Shown: piece after piece, positions 1-13,383 of the stretch
Layout: each line of letters starts with the position of its first letter
Numbering within the stretch: the stretch's first letter is position 1
Origin: Adineta vaga
Lineage: Eukaryota > Rotifera
Reading direction: 5' to 3'
DNA: 64,000 nucleotides
NCBI GenBank assembly: GCA_021613535.1
Contig: CP075495.1
Span: 11,036,001-11,100,000, forward strand
The notes under the pieces: model-generated
What the model was told of the DNA's origin: nothing
Database searches by the model: none
The model's input: the letters and a program-made list of their open reading frames with translations, nothing else
Made by a program: the position numbers and the translations under genes

Positions 1-724
1 TAATTAATATCAATGATCCATATTGAATTGAATGTATTGATGAAAAAGACCGATTAGTTAGAAACAAGGACTCAAGACAGTAAAATTCTTAAAAGTGATG
101 AATGCTATCATCTTCCGAAGCGAAATATGCATGTTTTATCTTTCATGACTTATTGTGTGTATACTGAACAGTTAGTAGAACAGTATCTGTTGTTGATTTA
201 TATACATTTATAGTTACACCTCCAACTGCTAGCAATGAGCCTATTTTTTCTATTTAGTGTGCCTAGAATTGAATAATGTTACTTGAAAAAGCAAATGAAA
301 TCTATATAGGTTAGCCATATTGTTTCAATCGAGTTTATCATTAATTCGTTTCTTTATTGTGTCTATAAGTGATAATATATACATGTATCATCTGTTTAGT
401 TTCGTGTGTGTCATTAGATATTACGATAAAAATTATCTTTACAAAATGTACTTGAACGTGTTTTAGAAAAGTAAAACAATGCTAAGAAAGATATTTTAGT
501 AGAGAAACTTGATATAAAGAAGAGTTTTCTTTAACTTTTCAAAATGAATCAAGTGATAATTTCAAGTGCATATTACATTAACCATATTGATTCTTTTCTC
601 AACCTCTTTCTCGATGTATGTTTAACACACTTATTCCTATTGGTACATATTTTGGCCATAAGAAAATAAATTCATTGAATTCTTCAATCCGTCCGATTTG
701 AAATAGAGTCTTCTTCATCTATAA
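1..724. other. gene-free stretch upstream of RECQ1
   Basis: AT-rich sequence with frequent stops in all frames. I see no recognisable gene, RNA or repeat. It should hold the promoter and 5' UTR of the helicase that follows. Confidence 0.5.
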
Positions 725-3532
<2,808 letters not shown>

Positions 3533-3645
3533 ACAAATATCTTTACTTTTGTTTATCTGTATATGAATAGTCTATTTACTTTTCAAGAGCAATGTCAGAT
3601 AAATGAGAAGTTAATTCGATAGAAAACGAATTCAAATCTTTTTTC

Positions 3646-3657
3646 TCAATATTTCAG
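3646..3657 (+). promoter_or_regulatory. splice acceptor ending directly at the ATG (possible spliced-leader site)
   Basis: A pyrimidine-rich tract ending in TTTCAG abuts the ATG at 3658, only 125 nt after the RECQ1 stop. It could be the 3' end of a 5'-UTR intron or a spliced-leader trans-splicing acceptor. Spliced-leader trans-splicing is known in bdelloid rotifers. Confidence 0.45.
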
Positions 3658-4821
3658 ATGCCTTTAGCAATGAATTTTGATTTGCTAACAAATTCAAAGC
3701 AACATGATAGATGTGAACATCTACATGATTATGGAACAAATCTGGACAAAACAATACCGAAATCACCATTATCAAACGGTACTAATCGACAAACAACATC
3801 TCTACTTTCATCACCTCCACCACCACCACCTGTAAAACCACGTTTACGTTCAACATCGAATCGTGTAATACGTAAAATAGATTTACAACAACTTAATCGT
3901 TGTTCTCAAACATGCCATTTTGCTTTACCACATGTTGAAAATGAAAAATGGTTAGCAATAGCATCATCGAATGAGTATATGCTAGTAGGTGGTGGAAGTT
4001 CAAGTACATTGCGACTGTTTGATTTTCAAGGGAAAGAAATACGTCAGATCAATATAAAAACATTTGCTGCATTTGATATAGCATGGTCAAATTCTCTGAA
4101 AGTATTTTTAATTGCTGGCTATGATAGTTTACAAATGTACAATGTCGAAAAAGATCAATTAACATCAGTAGAAGATATCAATTTCAGTAATAAAAAAGAT
4201 AATTATTTTTGGTCAATTGCTTGTCATAAGTGAGTGTTTTGTTTGTTTTTCTTTCATTTTGACGTCAATAATTCTATTTTATTAAGTAATGATTTATTTG
4301 TTGTACTTTCCGATGGTTTGGAATCTATATGGCGTTTATCATTACCAACATTTGAACGAAAACAAACATTATCTGGCAGTGAAATTCGTGAAAGTGATGT
4401 TGATGATCGAATATCTTGTATACGTACAAATGGTCATTTAATTGGTATGACATTTCGACAACGTACTACATATCAATGGCGTGTAGATTTATTCGATTAT
4501 GTAACAATGACTCGGACACATCGTGGTTTAACTATTGGTTGTGGTAATGGATCATTTAATTTTATTGAACGTTGTATGTTAACACCTGTTGATGATCATC
4601 AATGGCTTATTATCGGTGGACTGGAAGTAAAACCGAATGCTTTAACATTGATGGATGATCGAACAGGTGAAATCAAACAAGTCTTACGGTCAACCAATCG
4701 ACAAGAAGAATTTATATCAAATATTTGTACGAGTGAAAATAGTAAACGACAATTGATCATCAGTATGATGATCATCGATAATAAAACTGATCAACGTCAG
4801 ATACATATTTTCCATCAGTAA
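3658..4821 (+). CDS. uncharacterised beta-propeller-like protein
   Basis: I do not recognise this gene. Two exons, 3658-4229 and 4287-4821, encode 368 aa. Residues 1-80 are low complexity, with a proline run (SSPPPPPPVKP). After that the protein becomes regular beta-strand-like sequence of WD/propeller character, with phrases such as GGGSSSTLRLFDFQGKE, AWSNSLKVFLIAGYDSLQMY and FVVLSDGLESIWRLSLP. These resemble blades without clear GH-WD pairs. No signal peptide or membrane segment is visible. It starts 125 nt after RECQ1 with a splice acceptor abutting the ATG, so the two may be co-transcribed. Function unknown; a scaffold role would be typical of propellers. Confidence 0.75.
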
Positions 4822-5142
4822 GCTTTAGATTAGATTAGTTTAATTTTTGTTACTGTTGTTTGTTATAATTACCGTTTTATCCCGTTATATATTTTCTTAC
4901 TAGATATTATTTAATAAAAAACGACGAAGTTATTCATTGATTATCGAATTCCTAAAATCAATCATTTTCTTTTCTATACTGTTCTTAAAAACATTGCTAA
5001 AATATCAAATTTGCATATAGACATGACTATTTCCTTTTTGAATTAGAATATGAATCATTCTGTTTATAAACGGAGGTTCGTTATGCATCAATAGATTCCT
5101 AGTAATGTATCTTTTGTATAACGTATACACATATCATTTTCA
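4822..5142. other. intergenic, 3' UTR and promoter
   Basis: Contains AATAAA-like sequence near 4914, consistent with 3' processing of the preceding gene. Nothing else recognised. Confidence 0.4.
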
Positions 5143-5640
5143 TTGTGTATCATGGGTGACAAGGATCAACAACATGAATTAAGTGCTGATCGTCGTACTG
5201 AATATGAAGAAGCATTTATTTTATTTGATAAAGATTGTGATGGTTTAATCAATTGTTCTGAATTACCATTAGTATTACGAAGTCTTGGTCAATCCATTAT
5301 GGATAATGAAGTTTCAGGTGTCCTTCGAGAAGCCAATCTTGATCCACGTGGTAAATTTACATCATTAGATTTCATTAATTTAATGGAACGACGTGCTAAT
5401 GCACTTGGTAGTGATACATTTGGAAGCGAACAAGATGTTCGAGATGCATTTCGTATGGTACTTGATCCTAAAGGTACAGGTATTGTTCCTGCTGATGATA
5501 TTATGAATCTTTTACAAGTATTTGGAGATGGTGGAAATTTATCACAGCAACAAATCTGGGAATTATTAGGTACAGCTGATCGAAATAATACAGGACAAGT
5601 GAATTATGAAGAACTTATTAAAGCGTTAACTTCTAGTTAA
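5143..5640 (+). CDS. EF-hand protein, calmodulin/troponin-C-like
   Basis: Single-exon gene of 165 aa with four EF-hand positions in the calmodulin layout. Loop 1 (DKDCDGLINCSE, residues 29-40) and loop 4 (DRNNTGQVNYEE, 146-157) keep the acidic and glycine ligands needed for calcium. Loops 2 (NLDPRGKFTSLD) and 3 (DPKGTGIVPADD) are degenerate and probably do not bind. One functional loop per lobe resembles myosin light chains and some troponin C forms, so this may be a light-chain-like or calcium-sensor protein. An alternative start at 5152 (MGDKDQQ) would remove three residues and is equally plausible. It has no introns, unlike most neighbours. The partner is unknown. Confidence 0.88.
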   Translation: MCIMGDKDQQHELSADRRTEYEEAFILFDKDCDGLINCSELPLVLRSLGQSIMDNEVSGVLREANLDPRGKFTSLDFINLMERRANALGSDTFGSEQDVRDAFRMVLDPKGTGIVPADDIMNLLQVFGDGGNLSQQQIWELLGTADRNNTGQVNYEELIKALTSS

Positions 5641-5649
5641 AAGTTTTGA

Positions 5650-5655
5650 AATAAA
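5650..5655 (+). promoter_or_regulatory. poly(A) signal of the EF-hand gene
   Basis: AATAAA lies 10 nt after the stop codon, a close but usual spacing for this compact genome. Confidence 0.5.
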
Positions 5656-5771
5656 AGCATGTTTAATCTACTTGATAGACTTATTTAGAATTAAAACTCA
5701 TAATTTATGTGAATAGAATTTTATTTGATAAACGAAAAAAAAATTATTTTCAAAATTCTTTGATCTATAAT

Positions 5772-6368
5772 TTAATGCTCAATAATACCGATATCTTCAT
5801 TCCAAATTGAAGGATTTTTTTTGATAAAATCTTCAAGAAGTTCTTGACATTCTTTTGAATTCAATACTTCAACTTCTACATGATCAGCTCGAAGTATTGC
5901 TTCATCTCCACAAAATGTCTTATTTTCTCCAACAACGACACGTGGAATTCCATAAAGACGAGCTGTACCTGAACACATTGAACATGGAGACAACGTTGTA
6001 TAAAGTGTACATTCTTTATAGAAAGCTGCTGTTTGTCGACCGATTGATTCTAGACAATCCATTTCTGCATGTAAGATTGCTGAATTACGTTGAATACGTC
6101 GATTATGTCCACGAGCAACTATTTGACCGTTTCGAACGAGAACACTACCAATTGGTATACCACCTTCAGCAACACCAGCGCGAGCTTCAGCTAGTGCTTC
6201 AGCAATAAATGGTGCATGAGTAGCAGGTGATACATGTGAAAGTGAAATTGTTTCTTCAACTACTGGACGTCGTTGTACGATATTTGAATTAGCACGAGAT
6301 GTTTTTCGAGTAGTTATGACTGAGTTTTCTTCAACAGGTGAAGATCCGACAAAGAGTGCATTAGCCAT
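5772..6368 (-). CDS. cytosine deaminase, fungal/bacterial Fcy1 type
   Basis: Zinc-dependent deaminase of 198 aa, single exon. It matches the yeast Fcy1 type, which converts cytosine to uracil and ammonia in pyrimidine salvage, probably in the cytosol. The zinc site is complete: HAE (His100, Glu102) and PCSMC (Cys129, Cys132). Fcy1-like phrases are GGIPIG, GRGHN-like ARGHN, TLYTTLSPCSMCSG, YGIPRVVVGEN and a C-terminal WNEDIG. About 55 residues precede the conserved core and have no clear targeting signal. Free-base cytosine deaminases are generally absent from animals, which deaminate cytidine or dCMP instead, so horizontal acquisition is likely. Flanking genes are ordinary animal genes, which argues against contamination. 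It is transcribed towards the EF-hand gene. A guanine or tRNA-adenosine deaminase is less likely given the C-terminal match. Confidence 0.88.
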   Translation of the reverse strand: MANALFVGSSPVEENSVITTRKTSRANSNIVQRRPVVEETISLSHVSPATHAPFIAEALAEARAGVAEGGIPIGSVLVRNGQIVARGHNRRIQRNSAILHAEMDCLESIGRQTAAFYKECTLYTTLSPCSMCSGTARLYGIPRVVVGENKTFCGDEAILRADHVEVEVLNSKECQELLEDFIKKNPSIWNEDIGIIEH

Positions 6369-7168
6369 GGTTTTTATGTTTGAGAAATAAAGTGATGAAT
6401 AGATAGACTAGATTTTATATTATTTTTATCTTTATGTAAATAGATAAAAGAAACGAATACATCGTAGATGCATTCTAACCAATAGATATCTTATCATCTA
6501 TTGTATTCTGACAAATAGATGTGCATGTATATCAATCGGTATCAATGCAACGATGTCCGTTGACGATCATTTTTTTTTTCATTTAAATTGTTTTTCTTTC
6601 TGTTAATGTAAAAAAAACATCAAGTGCTTCAAAAGCATGCCGTACTGTCTACCTCCATAAAGTAGCTATAGATTATTTGATTATCATCTGGAAAGTATTT
6701 CTAAAATGAAGTGGGAATCACGAACATTTTCTCACAAATTTGGTCCATTTAGAAAGCAAAAGATGCAAATCTTCTTTCCGTTGTTAATAAGTATTCAAAT
6801 TCATCATTAACATTCCTTTCTACTTGTTAAATTTATATTAAATGTGAAAGAAAAAGAATAGTAAATGAGCGAATAAAAAACAGTTTTTTCTTCTGATTAT
6901 TTACTTTAGTCGATTGTTGCCGAGAGAATGCAAAAAGCAATCAGAGTGAAAGAATATACATGTTTCTCGATGAGAATGTTATAATGAAATAGTAAGTATA
7001 GGTAATGTTTTTAAAATAACTAAGAACAAGTGATATATTTCTATGATGAACGGTAAGATATTTAATAGCAAAAAATGTATGACATCAAGAAAAGAATAAA
7101 CGTATGTTGATATAGAAAAAACGATACATCGAGTACCTTCAACAGGGAATGAAACAAGTCAACCACAA
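6369..7168. other. divergent intergenic region
   Basis: Lies between the deaminase (-) and the ankyrin-like gene (+) and should carry both promoters. Low-complexity AT sequence; no gene or RNA recognised. The frame upstream of the ATG at 7169 is open back to a TAA near 7098, so a slightly longer N terminus with an upstream exon is possible. Confidence 0.4.
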
Positions 7169-8681
7169 ATGGCTTCTGTAGTTGATGAGAAAAAACGAAA
7201 AGTAGTAGTGATTGGAGAAGAACATGGATTAGATGAATTAGTATGTAAAATGAACCAAATTTATTGAACTTTTTCTCTATTTCAATCTTATTTTTGAATG
7301 GATTTTTTGTTTTAGCAAGGAGATATTACAGCATCAACTGTTGTTGATGAAGAAGAGAACCTTCTTACTGCTGAAAAAATCAAGGTTATCAAAAATAAAC
7401 ATATTTAACATAGATTAACAATAATCAATTGACATATTTCAGGAATTTTTTGAAGCAACTGAAGAAGGTTCAATCGAACGATTAGATGAATTATTCGATA
7501 AAACACCACATTCTGATCCAAATATGACACGAGTAAGCAAAGAAATGTGAAATTCATTGATGTTTTAAAATAGATCATCTGTTTTATTCAGTTTACGGAA
7601 TCACTTTTGATGGCAGCTATTCGTGCTAAACAACAAAAAGTAGCGGAATATTTAATCGATCAATTAGCAATTAATACAGATCATAAAATTGAACTATTAG
7701 AATTTAATACATGTGCAAGAATACCTATTCGTGAACGTAAAATATCATCACGAGATTTAGCGTATGATGAAGGTATGATGAATCTTGTGGATTTAATTGA
7801 TATAGCAAGTAAAGAAATTAAACCATGTACTAAACGATTTTTACAACGAAGAATGCAAACATCGTTAGATGAAATTCATCAAGCTTATTTAAAACGTATG
7901 GAACAACGTAAAATACATTTAATTAAACATACAGTTTTAAAGGAATCCGAAGAAGTACCGACTATTGATGTGAAGGATAATATTGAATTGCCGTTATTAA
8001 CAACATCTCCTCCATCACCGTCACGAGAAACACCACCACCACCACCACCACCTCCTCCGCCGGTTCTTGATCGTTCTTGTAAATCATATATTGAAGAAAC
8101 ACTTCATAGTATTCAATCATCAAATGAAAAATCAATTGATGAAACCGGTAAAAAATACTTTCGATTTTCTGGCTATACTGTTCGTTATCGTATCGTTGAT
8201 GCAATTAATCCAAATCAACAAATAAAACGTCAAACACATGCAAAAAAAACACGACTTTCTTTTCCAACGATTCTTCCTCAAACCAACTCACAATTATCAC
8301 CCTCAACACTTTCAACATCGAGAACATTACCAACTACATCGAATCTGAATTCTCGTTCATTCAATAATATGAATACACAAGTACCAATACGAGAAACACG
8401 AACATCAATATGTCGATCTGCTTTACATCGAAAAACACCACGTTTACTAACGACAAACAATTCTGAATCTAATTCAGAGATAAAACCTACATGTATCCAT
8501 GAATACAATTCCTCGATTTGAATTACCAAAACGAATCCCACGAATCAATACAAATTATGATTATATTTCTCAATCAACACTACCACTGGCAGTGTACAAG
8601 GAACCAGATCACTTCATACCTGTAACATTAAAATCGACTGCTTTTGGTTTACCATCGGATAAATTGATAATTCGAGATTAA
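7169..8681 (+). CDS. ankyrin-like protein of unknown function
   Basis: I do not recognise the family. Exons: 7169-7240, 7316-7384, 7443-7532, 7592-8492 and probably 8593-8681, giving 406 aa. Residues of about 50-130 look like one or two degenerate ankyrin units (FFEATEEGSIERLDELFDK; LLMAAIRAKQQKVAEYLID). A basic helical stretch follows, then a proline run of about nine residues, and a Ser/Thr-rich, probably disordered C terminus. The last step is uncertain: the frame stops at 8521, but the +1 frame beyond is clearly coding-like to 8681. A GT..AG intron at 8493-8592 joins them in frame; a frameshift is the alternative. No signal peptide or membrane segment. Confidence 0.7.
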
Positions 8682-8961
8682 TGACAAATCTTTGTTTTCT
8701 AAGTACAGTCATTTTCTGTATAACTATTGAAATATCAACAAACTCATCATTACTCAGAAATCGAAATGAAGGAATATAGCATCAGTGCAAGAAGTATAAT
8801 CAACAACAAGACATAGAGTACAAGATTAAGAATTTTCAATTCGTTAACATTGTTTGAATCACATATATATTCATTCCCTACTTATAAACTAAGAATAACT
8901 ATTTTTCTTCGTTTTCAAAAAATTAAATACAATAAAAAAATGAAAATCTAGTTTCTCGTTT

Positions 8962-11900
8962 CTAAGATAGTAGTAACATTTGATAAGATTGACTTTTCGG
9001 ATCAATAATTAATTGATGTGTATGATATTTAAGTAATTGATGACGATGTGAAATTGATATATATCGAATATTACTGTTTTGCAAATATTCATAAATAATC
9101 TTTTCTGTCGTTTCATCACATCCAGCTGTTGTTTCATCTAAAATGAAGTATTTTATCAATTGATCGTTCATATTAATCTCATTATTGGATTTTAATAATG
9201 TAACAAGTGCAATAACAATAATGAGACGTTGTTGTTCACCAAGTGATAATGTTCGAGACCATATTTGTTTTGATAAATCTAATGTATATCGATCAATTAG
9301 ATGCATTAAATTGAATTTAATTAATAAATCTTTTAAATCAGAATCATTTTCATATGTTGACATACGTTTTGCTTGTCGAAAATAATTCAATTGTTCTCGT
9401 AGTGTACCTTCAATTAGATGAACTTGTTGTGGAATGAATATAGTTGCTGAACGTGAAGGAAAATAAATCGATGAATTATCTGTTAGATTGTATTGAAGAC
9501 CAGCAAGTAAACGTAAAAGTGAAGATTTACCACAACCAGATGGCCCAGTAATGATTAATGATGAAGAAGAATGAAGTGAGAAAGATAATGCTCGAATTAG
9601 AATAGATGAAGGATTTGTTGGAAGAGAGACATTGACATTATTTAATGTAAGTAATATTTGTTGATTATTGTTATTAGGATTAATTTCAATACGTCGTCCA
9701 GATAGTATCTCTGATAACCGGGTTTCATAATGTAATTCACGTAATCGTATCATTTGTTCTAAAATAAAATAAATAGGAATAAAATAATTTCTATTGGAAA
9801 AAAATGAAAATTTCTGATTATGATATGTCTAGTTTTTAGATTTCCTCTTATTACGAAATAGCATCTTCATAACAGAATTATTGTTAAGTAAGTTAAATTT
9901 ACCTAAATTTTGAGCAATTCTTCTTCCTATTGTTAACACTTGTGAGAATGGTTGACCATGTGAATTAAATACGGCTAAATTTCCTTGCAAATATCCTGTA
10001 TAGACAGTTAATGCAATAATAGATGATGCATCTGTTGGTAGAGCATTTGATGTTAAATGAAAAAATATCAATGATGGAATACCATAATTAATGATTGTAC
10101 TTGACCAATTACCCAGAATACTACAAGCAACTAATAAACCATAGAAACAACCTGAACGTTGTTGTTCATGTATATTAGCATCTAATTTTGATTGTAATTG
10201 TGTTTGTTCAATATCTATAACACCACGATCACTTAAAGCAATTTGTTCAGCTTGTAAATCAATTCGTTTTTGTGCATTGGCAAAGAGAGTAAAACTATTT
10301 TCAAATCGAATATTTGCACGAAAATAAGGTTGAATAGCAAGTATGATTAATAGAGAACTAAATAATTGATAACCATAGACAATCAATACACCTTTCATAC
10401 TTCCACTTTGTTGAACAAGTAAAAGAGTATAAGGAATACATTTAACGAGAACACCTAGAATATACAAAACAAAATGGAATGTTTTTCTAGAGACATACAA
10501 GTAGCATTGATGAATTTACCAAGTATTCCATTATAATAAATCGAACCGATTAATAAATAGAATAATTGAACATTTAACTCAGCTAATTCATGTGAAATAA
10601 TATTCGGTAACATTTTCAATGTTGATGTATGATATAATGTCGAATGATTTTCATCATCATCGAGTAGAAGTCGAGCTATATATCGAGATTGTCGACGAGT
10701 ATAAAGTGCACTTAGATATTGTCCGAGAGCTAATTGTATACTATAGAGTAGTGATAAACCAATAATATGTAATAATAATTGCCATACTAGATGTTTGATT
10801 TGTGCACGCCCTTGATTTATGTCTATTGTCGATGCAGCATAATCAGGAAGAATTTTAAATATAGCACCAGTTTGAACAGTTAAACGATAGGATATGTAGG
10901 TGTAACATCCAAGAATGATTAAACAAAAACACCATGTAGCGTATGTCTATAAAGAAAAATGAACAGTTTAGTAAATGATATTAAAAGAGATTTGTGATTA
11001 ATCATACCTGAATTCGAAATGATTTATCATCTGATGCAAATGGTAAATGTAGTATTTTCCAAATATCACGAATATCTTTTATAAAATTATTCGATTTTTT
11101 TATTGCTATGTAACCTGTCGACGAATTATGTCCCATAACATTCAATAATTGTGTTTCAGGTACACTATTATCATTTATAGTTTCGGCTGTCATATCTTGA
11201 TTAACCGGTCTATCAACCATCTTTTCTGCGTCATCATTTAAACTAAGCAGATTTTCTTCATCAGTTGTATTTGGAAGATAAAGTTTCAATTCTTTATGAT
11301 GATGTTTAATCAATGAAAGACGATGTGATATCGTTACAAACCAAATATGTAGATCATTCAATGTTTGATATATAATTGCTTCAATTTTCGTATCCAGAGC
11401 TGATGTACTCTCATCAAACATTACTAATGTACTCATAATTGTCTCAGGATGATACTTGAACAATGCAAAAAGACGAATAAATGCTAGACGTTGTTGTTCA
11501 CCAATAGATAGATGTGTTGTCCAATCGACGATCTTAAACAATGAAAAAAAGAAATATTATACAATAATCTTTGACGTTTCATCTTGTTTCTTTTTCTCTT
11601 TACAGTATCGAGATCGTATCGATCAAGTAAATAATCCATATGAACTGTTTTAAATAAATCACGTATTTGTTCATCATCAACATTTGTTGCCGAACGATTA
11701 TCCAGTAAAAATAAAGTTTGAAATCGTAATGAACCTATGGGTAAATAAGGTCGTTGAGGAATATAAATAGTTTGTTTTCGTTCTGGTAATCGAACAATTT
11801 CAGCATCAATTGGCCATAGACCAGCACAAACACGAAAAAGACTGGTTTTTCCACAACCTGTTGGACCATTGATTAGAACACATTCACCACGTCGAGCATA

Positions 11901-13383
11901 TAAATTAATATTTGATTGTAAAGTTCGTTGTTCATATTCATCAGGAACAGTAATACGTAATTTAACTAATTCGATCAGATCCGATGATTCGAATTTAATT
12001 CGATTGACTTCATCTTGAGCTATTCGACGTGAATGCAATGATTGTAAACGTAATAAACGTTGTCTCAGATTCCATAAACGATCTCCTAATGTCAGAGCAA
12101 TTAAGCATGATTCACTAATCCACATTAATGAACTAAGTAACCAAAAAACATAACCATAAAAAGCAATAATACTGAGATATTTCGTAGCATCTTCTGGTGT
12201 TTGTTGTTGGACATTTCGAAGAAAGAAAAAAAGAATTGCTGGTAATATATATGTAATAAAACCACCCATTGCATCTAAATGAGAAATGAAAATTTAGTGA
12301 AAGCGATTAGGAAAATTATTTCTTTGTATACAGTTTCTTTTCAAATATTATCTTTATTCTATCTATGAATCTTTACTTACCCATAACAATTAATGGAATA
12401 TTCACACAAGCATACCATATTGCTGCTTGAACATTCCATTTATGTACGATTTGATTTAAATTCAAATAAGAAACTAATTCACAATATCGTGAACTTGCAT
12501 AGAATGCAACACATTCAGCATTTGTTTGTAAACGTTGTAAAAATGATCGAATCAAACCTTTTGATTTTAATTGTTCAACAGCTGTTCGATTAAATCTATA
12601 ACTAATCGTAATTAAAAGTATCACACAAAAGATAAATCCACCAAAACATATAGCAATACCATTTTTATCACCATTAGTTTTTTGGACAATATAAATACTA
12701 AAAATAACAACAGCTGAACTAACAGCAATGAAACCAGAAAAGAATAATGAACCAAAAAATGTTATGCTTAAATGAGATGTAAATTGACGGATATCATTAG
12801 TTAAATGTGTTGGTAGATCATATGTTGATTGTTGAGCAGTTTCATACAAGAGACAACCATTTGGAGACCGAAAAATAATTTCATAAAATTGTTTACATAA
12901 ACGTTGTCGCCATAGAGCTGCCAAATTAACTGCACAGCCATTAATTAAACCAAAATTAATGGATATACATATAGTTTTTAATGCTGTTCGCCAAAATATT
13001 TGATCGAATTCATAACGTCCATTCTCGATAGTTGTTTTATTTGCAGAAACAGTTGTGAGCAATGTTAAATAACTGCCTGCATCATCGGTAATCATCCAGT
13101 ACAGATAACACCACAATCCAATAAATATGAGAAGAAATATATGAAGAAAAATATATTTTAATGTTTTAAATGGAATCGAACGAGAAGTTTCTCTTGAGGA
13201 TTGTTCAATATCGGATGGTGAAAGGTACAGAAGATTAAAACAATGCCACCATGATATTGGTGAGATTAATCGAGGTAAATATGATAATAATCGAGAGATT
13301 GAAAACGATCTAGGTGAATTATTGTTGGTATTCATTGATGAAACTAAAGTGGAGAGACGTGTATAACGGACTGTAGTATGCAT
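8962..13383 (-). CDS. full-length tandem ABC transporter, ABCD/SbmA-like (TMD-NBD-TMD-NBD)
   Basis: Membrane ATP-driven transporter; substrate unknown. Exons on the minus strand: 13383-12381, 12274-11604, 11532-11008, 10946-10520, 10454-9903, 9758-8962, giving 1324 aa. Each half has membrane helices of the ABCD/SbmA type (for example LTNDIRQF after the early helices) followed by an ATPase domain. NBD1: Walker A GPTGCGKTS at about 471, signature LSIGEQQR at about 566, Walker B LVMFDESTSALD, H-loop ISHR. NBD2: Walker A GPSGCGKS at about 1131, signature LSLGEQQR at about 1230, FILDETTAGCD, ISHR. Animal ABCD proteins are half-transporters of about 650-750 aa with LSGGE-type signatures. The double length and LSxGEQQR signatures resemble bacterial YddA/SbmA and plastid-type ABCD proteins. 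Both ATP sites look intact, although the Walker B of NBD2 is atypical after the Asp-Glu. The location (peroxisome, lysosome or plasma membrane) cannot be read. An upstream in-frame ATG at 13521 is less likely. Confidence 0.85.

Noticed and set aside
5855-6208. 117-codon plus-strand frame
   Set aside because: It lies antisense within the cytosine deaminase and has no motif; it is a shadow of that gene.
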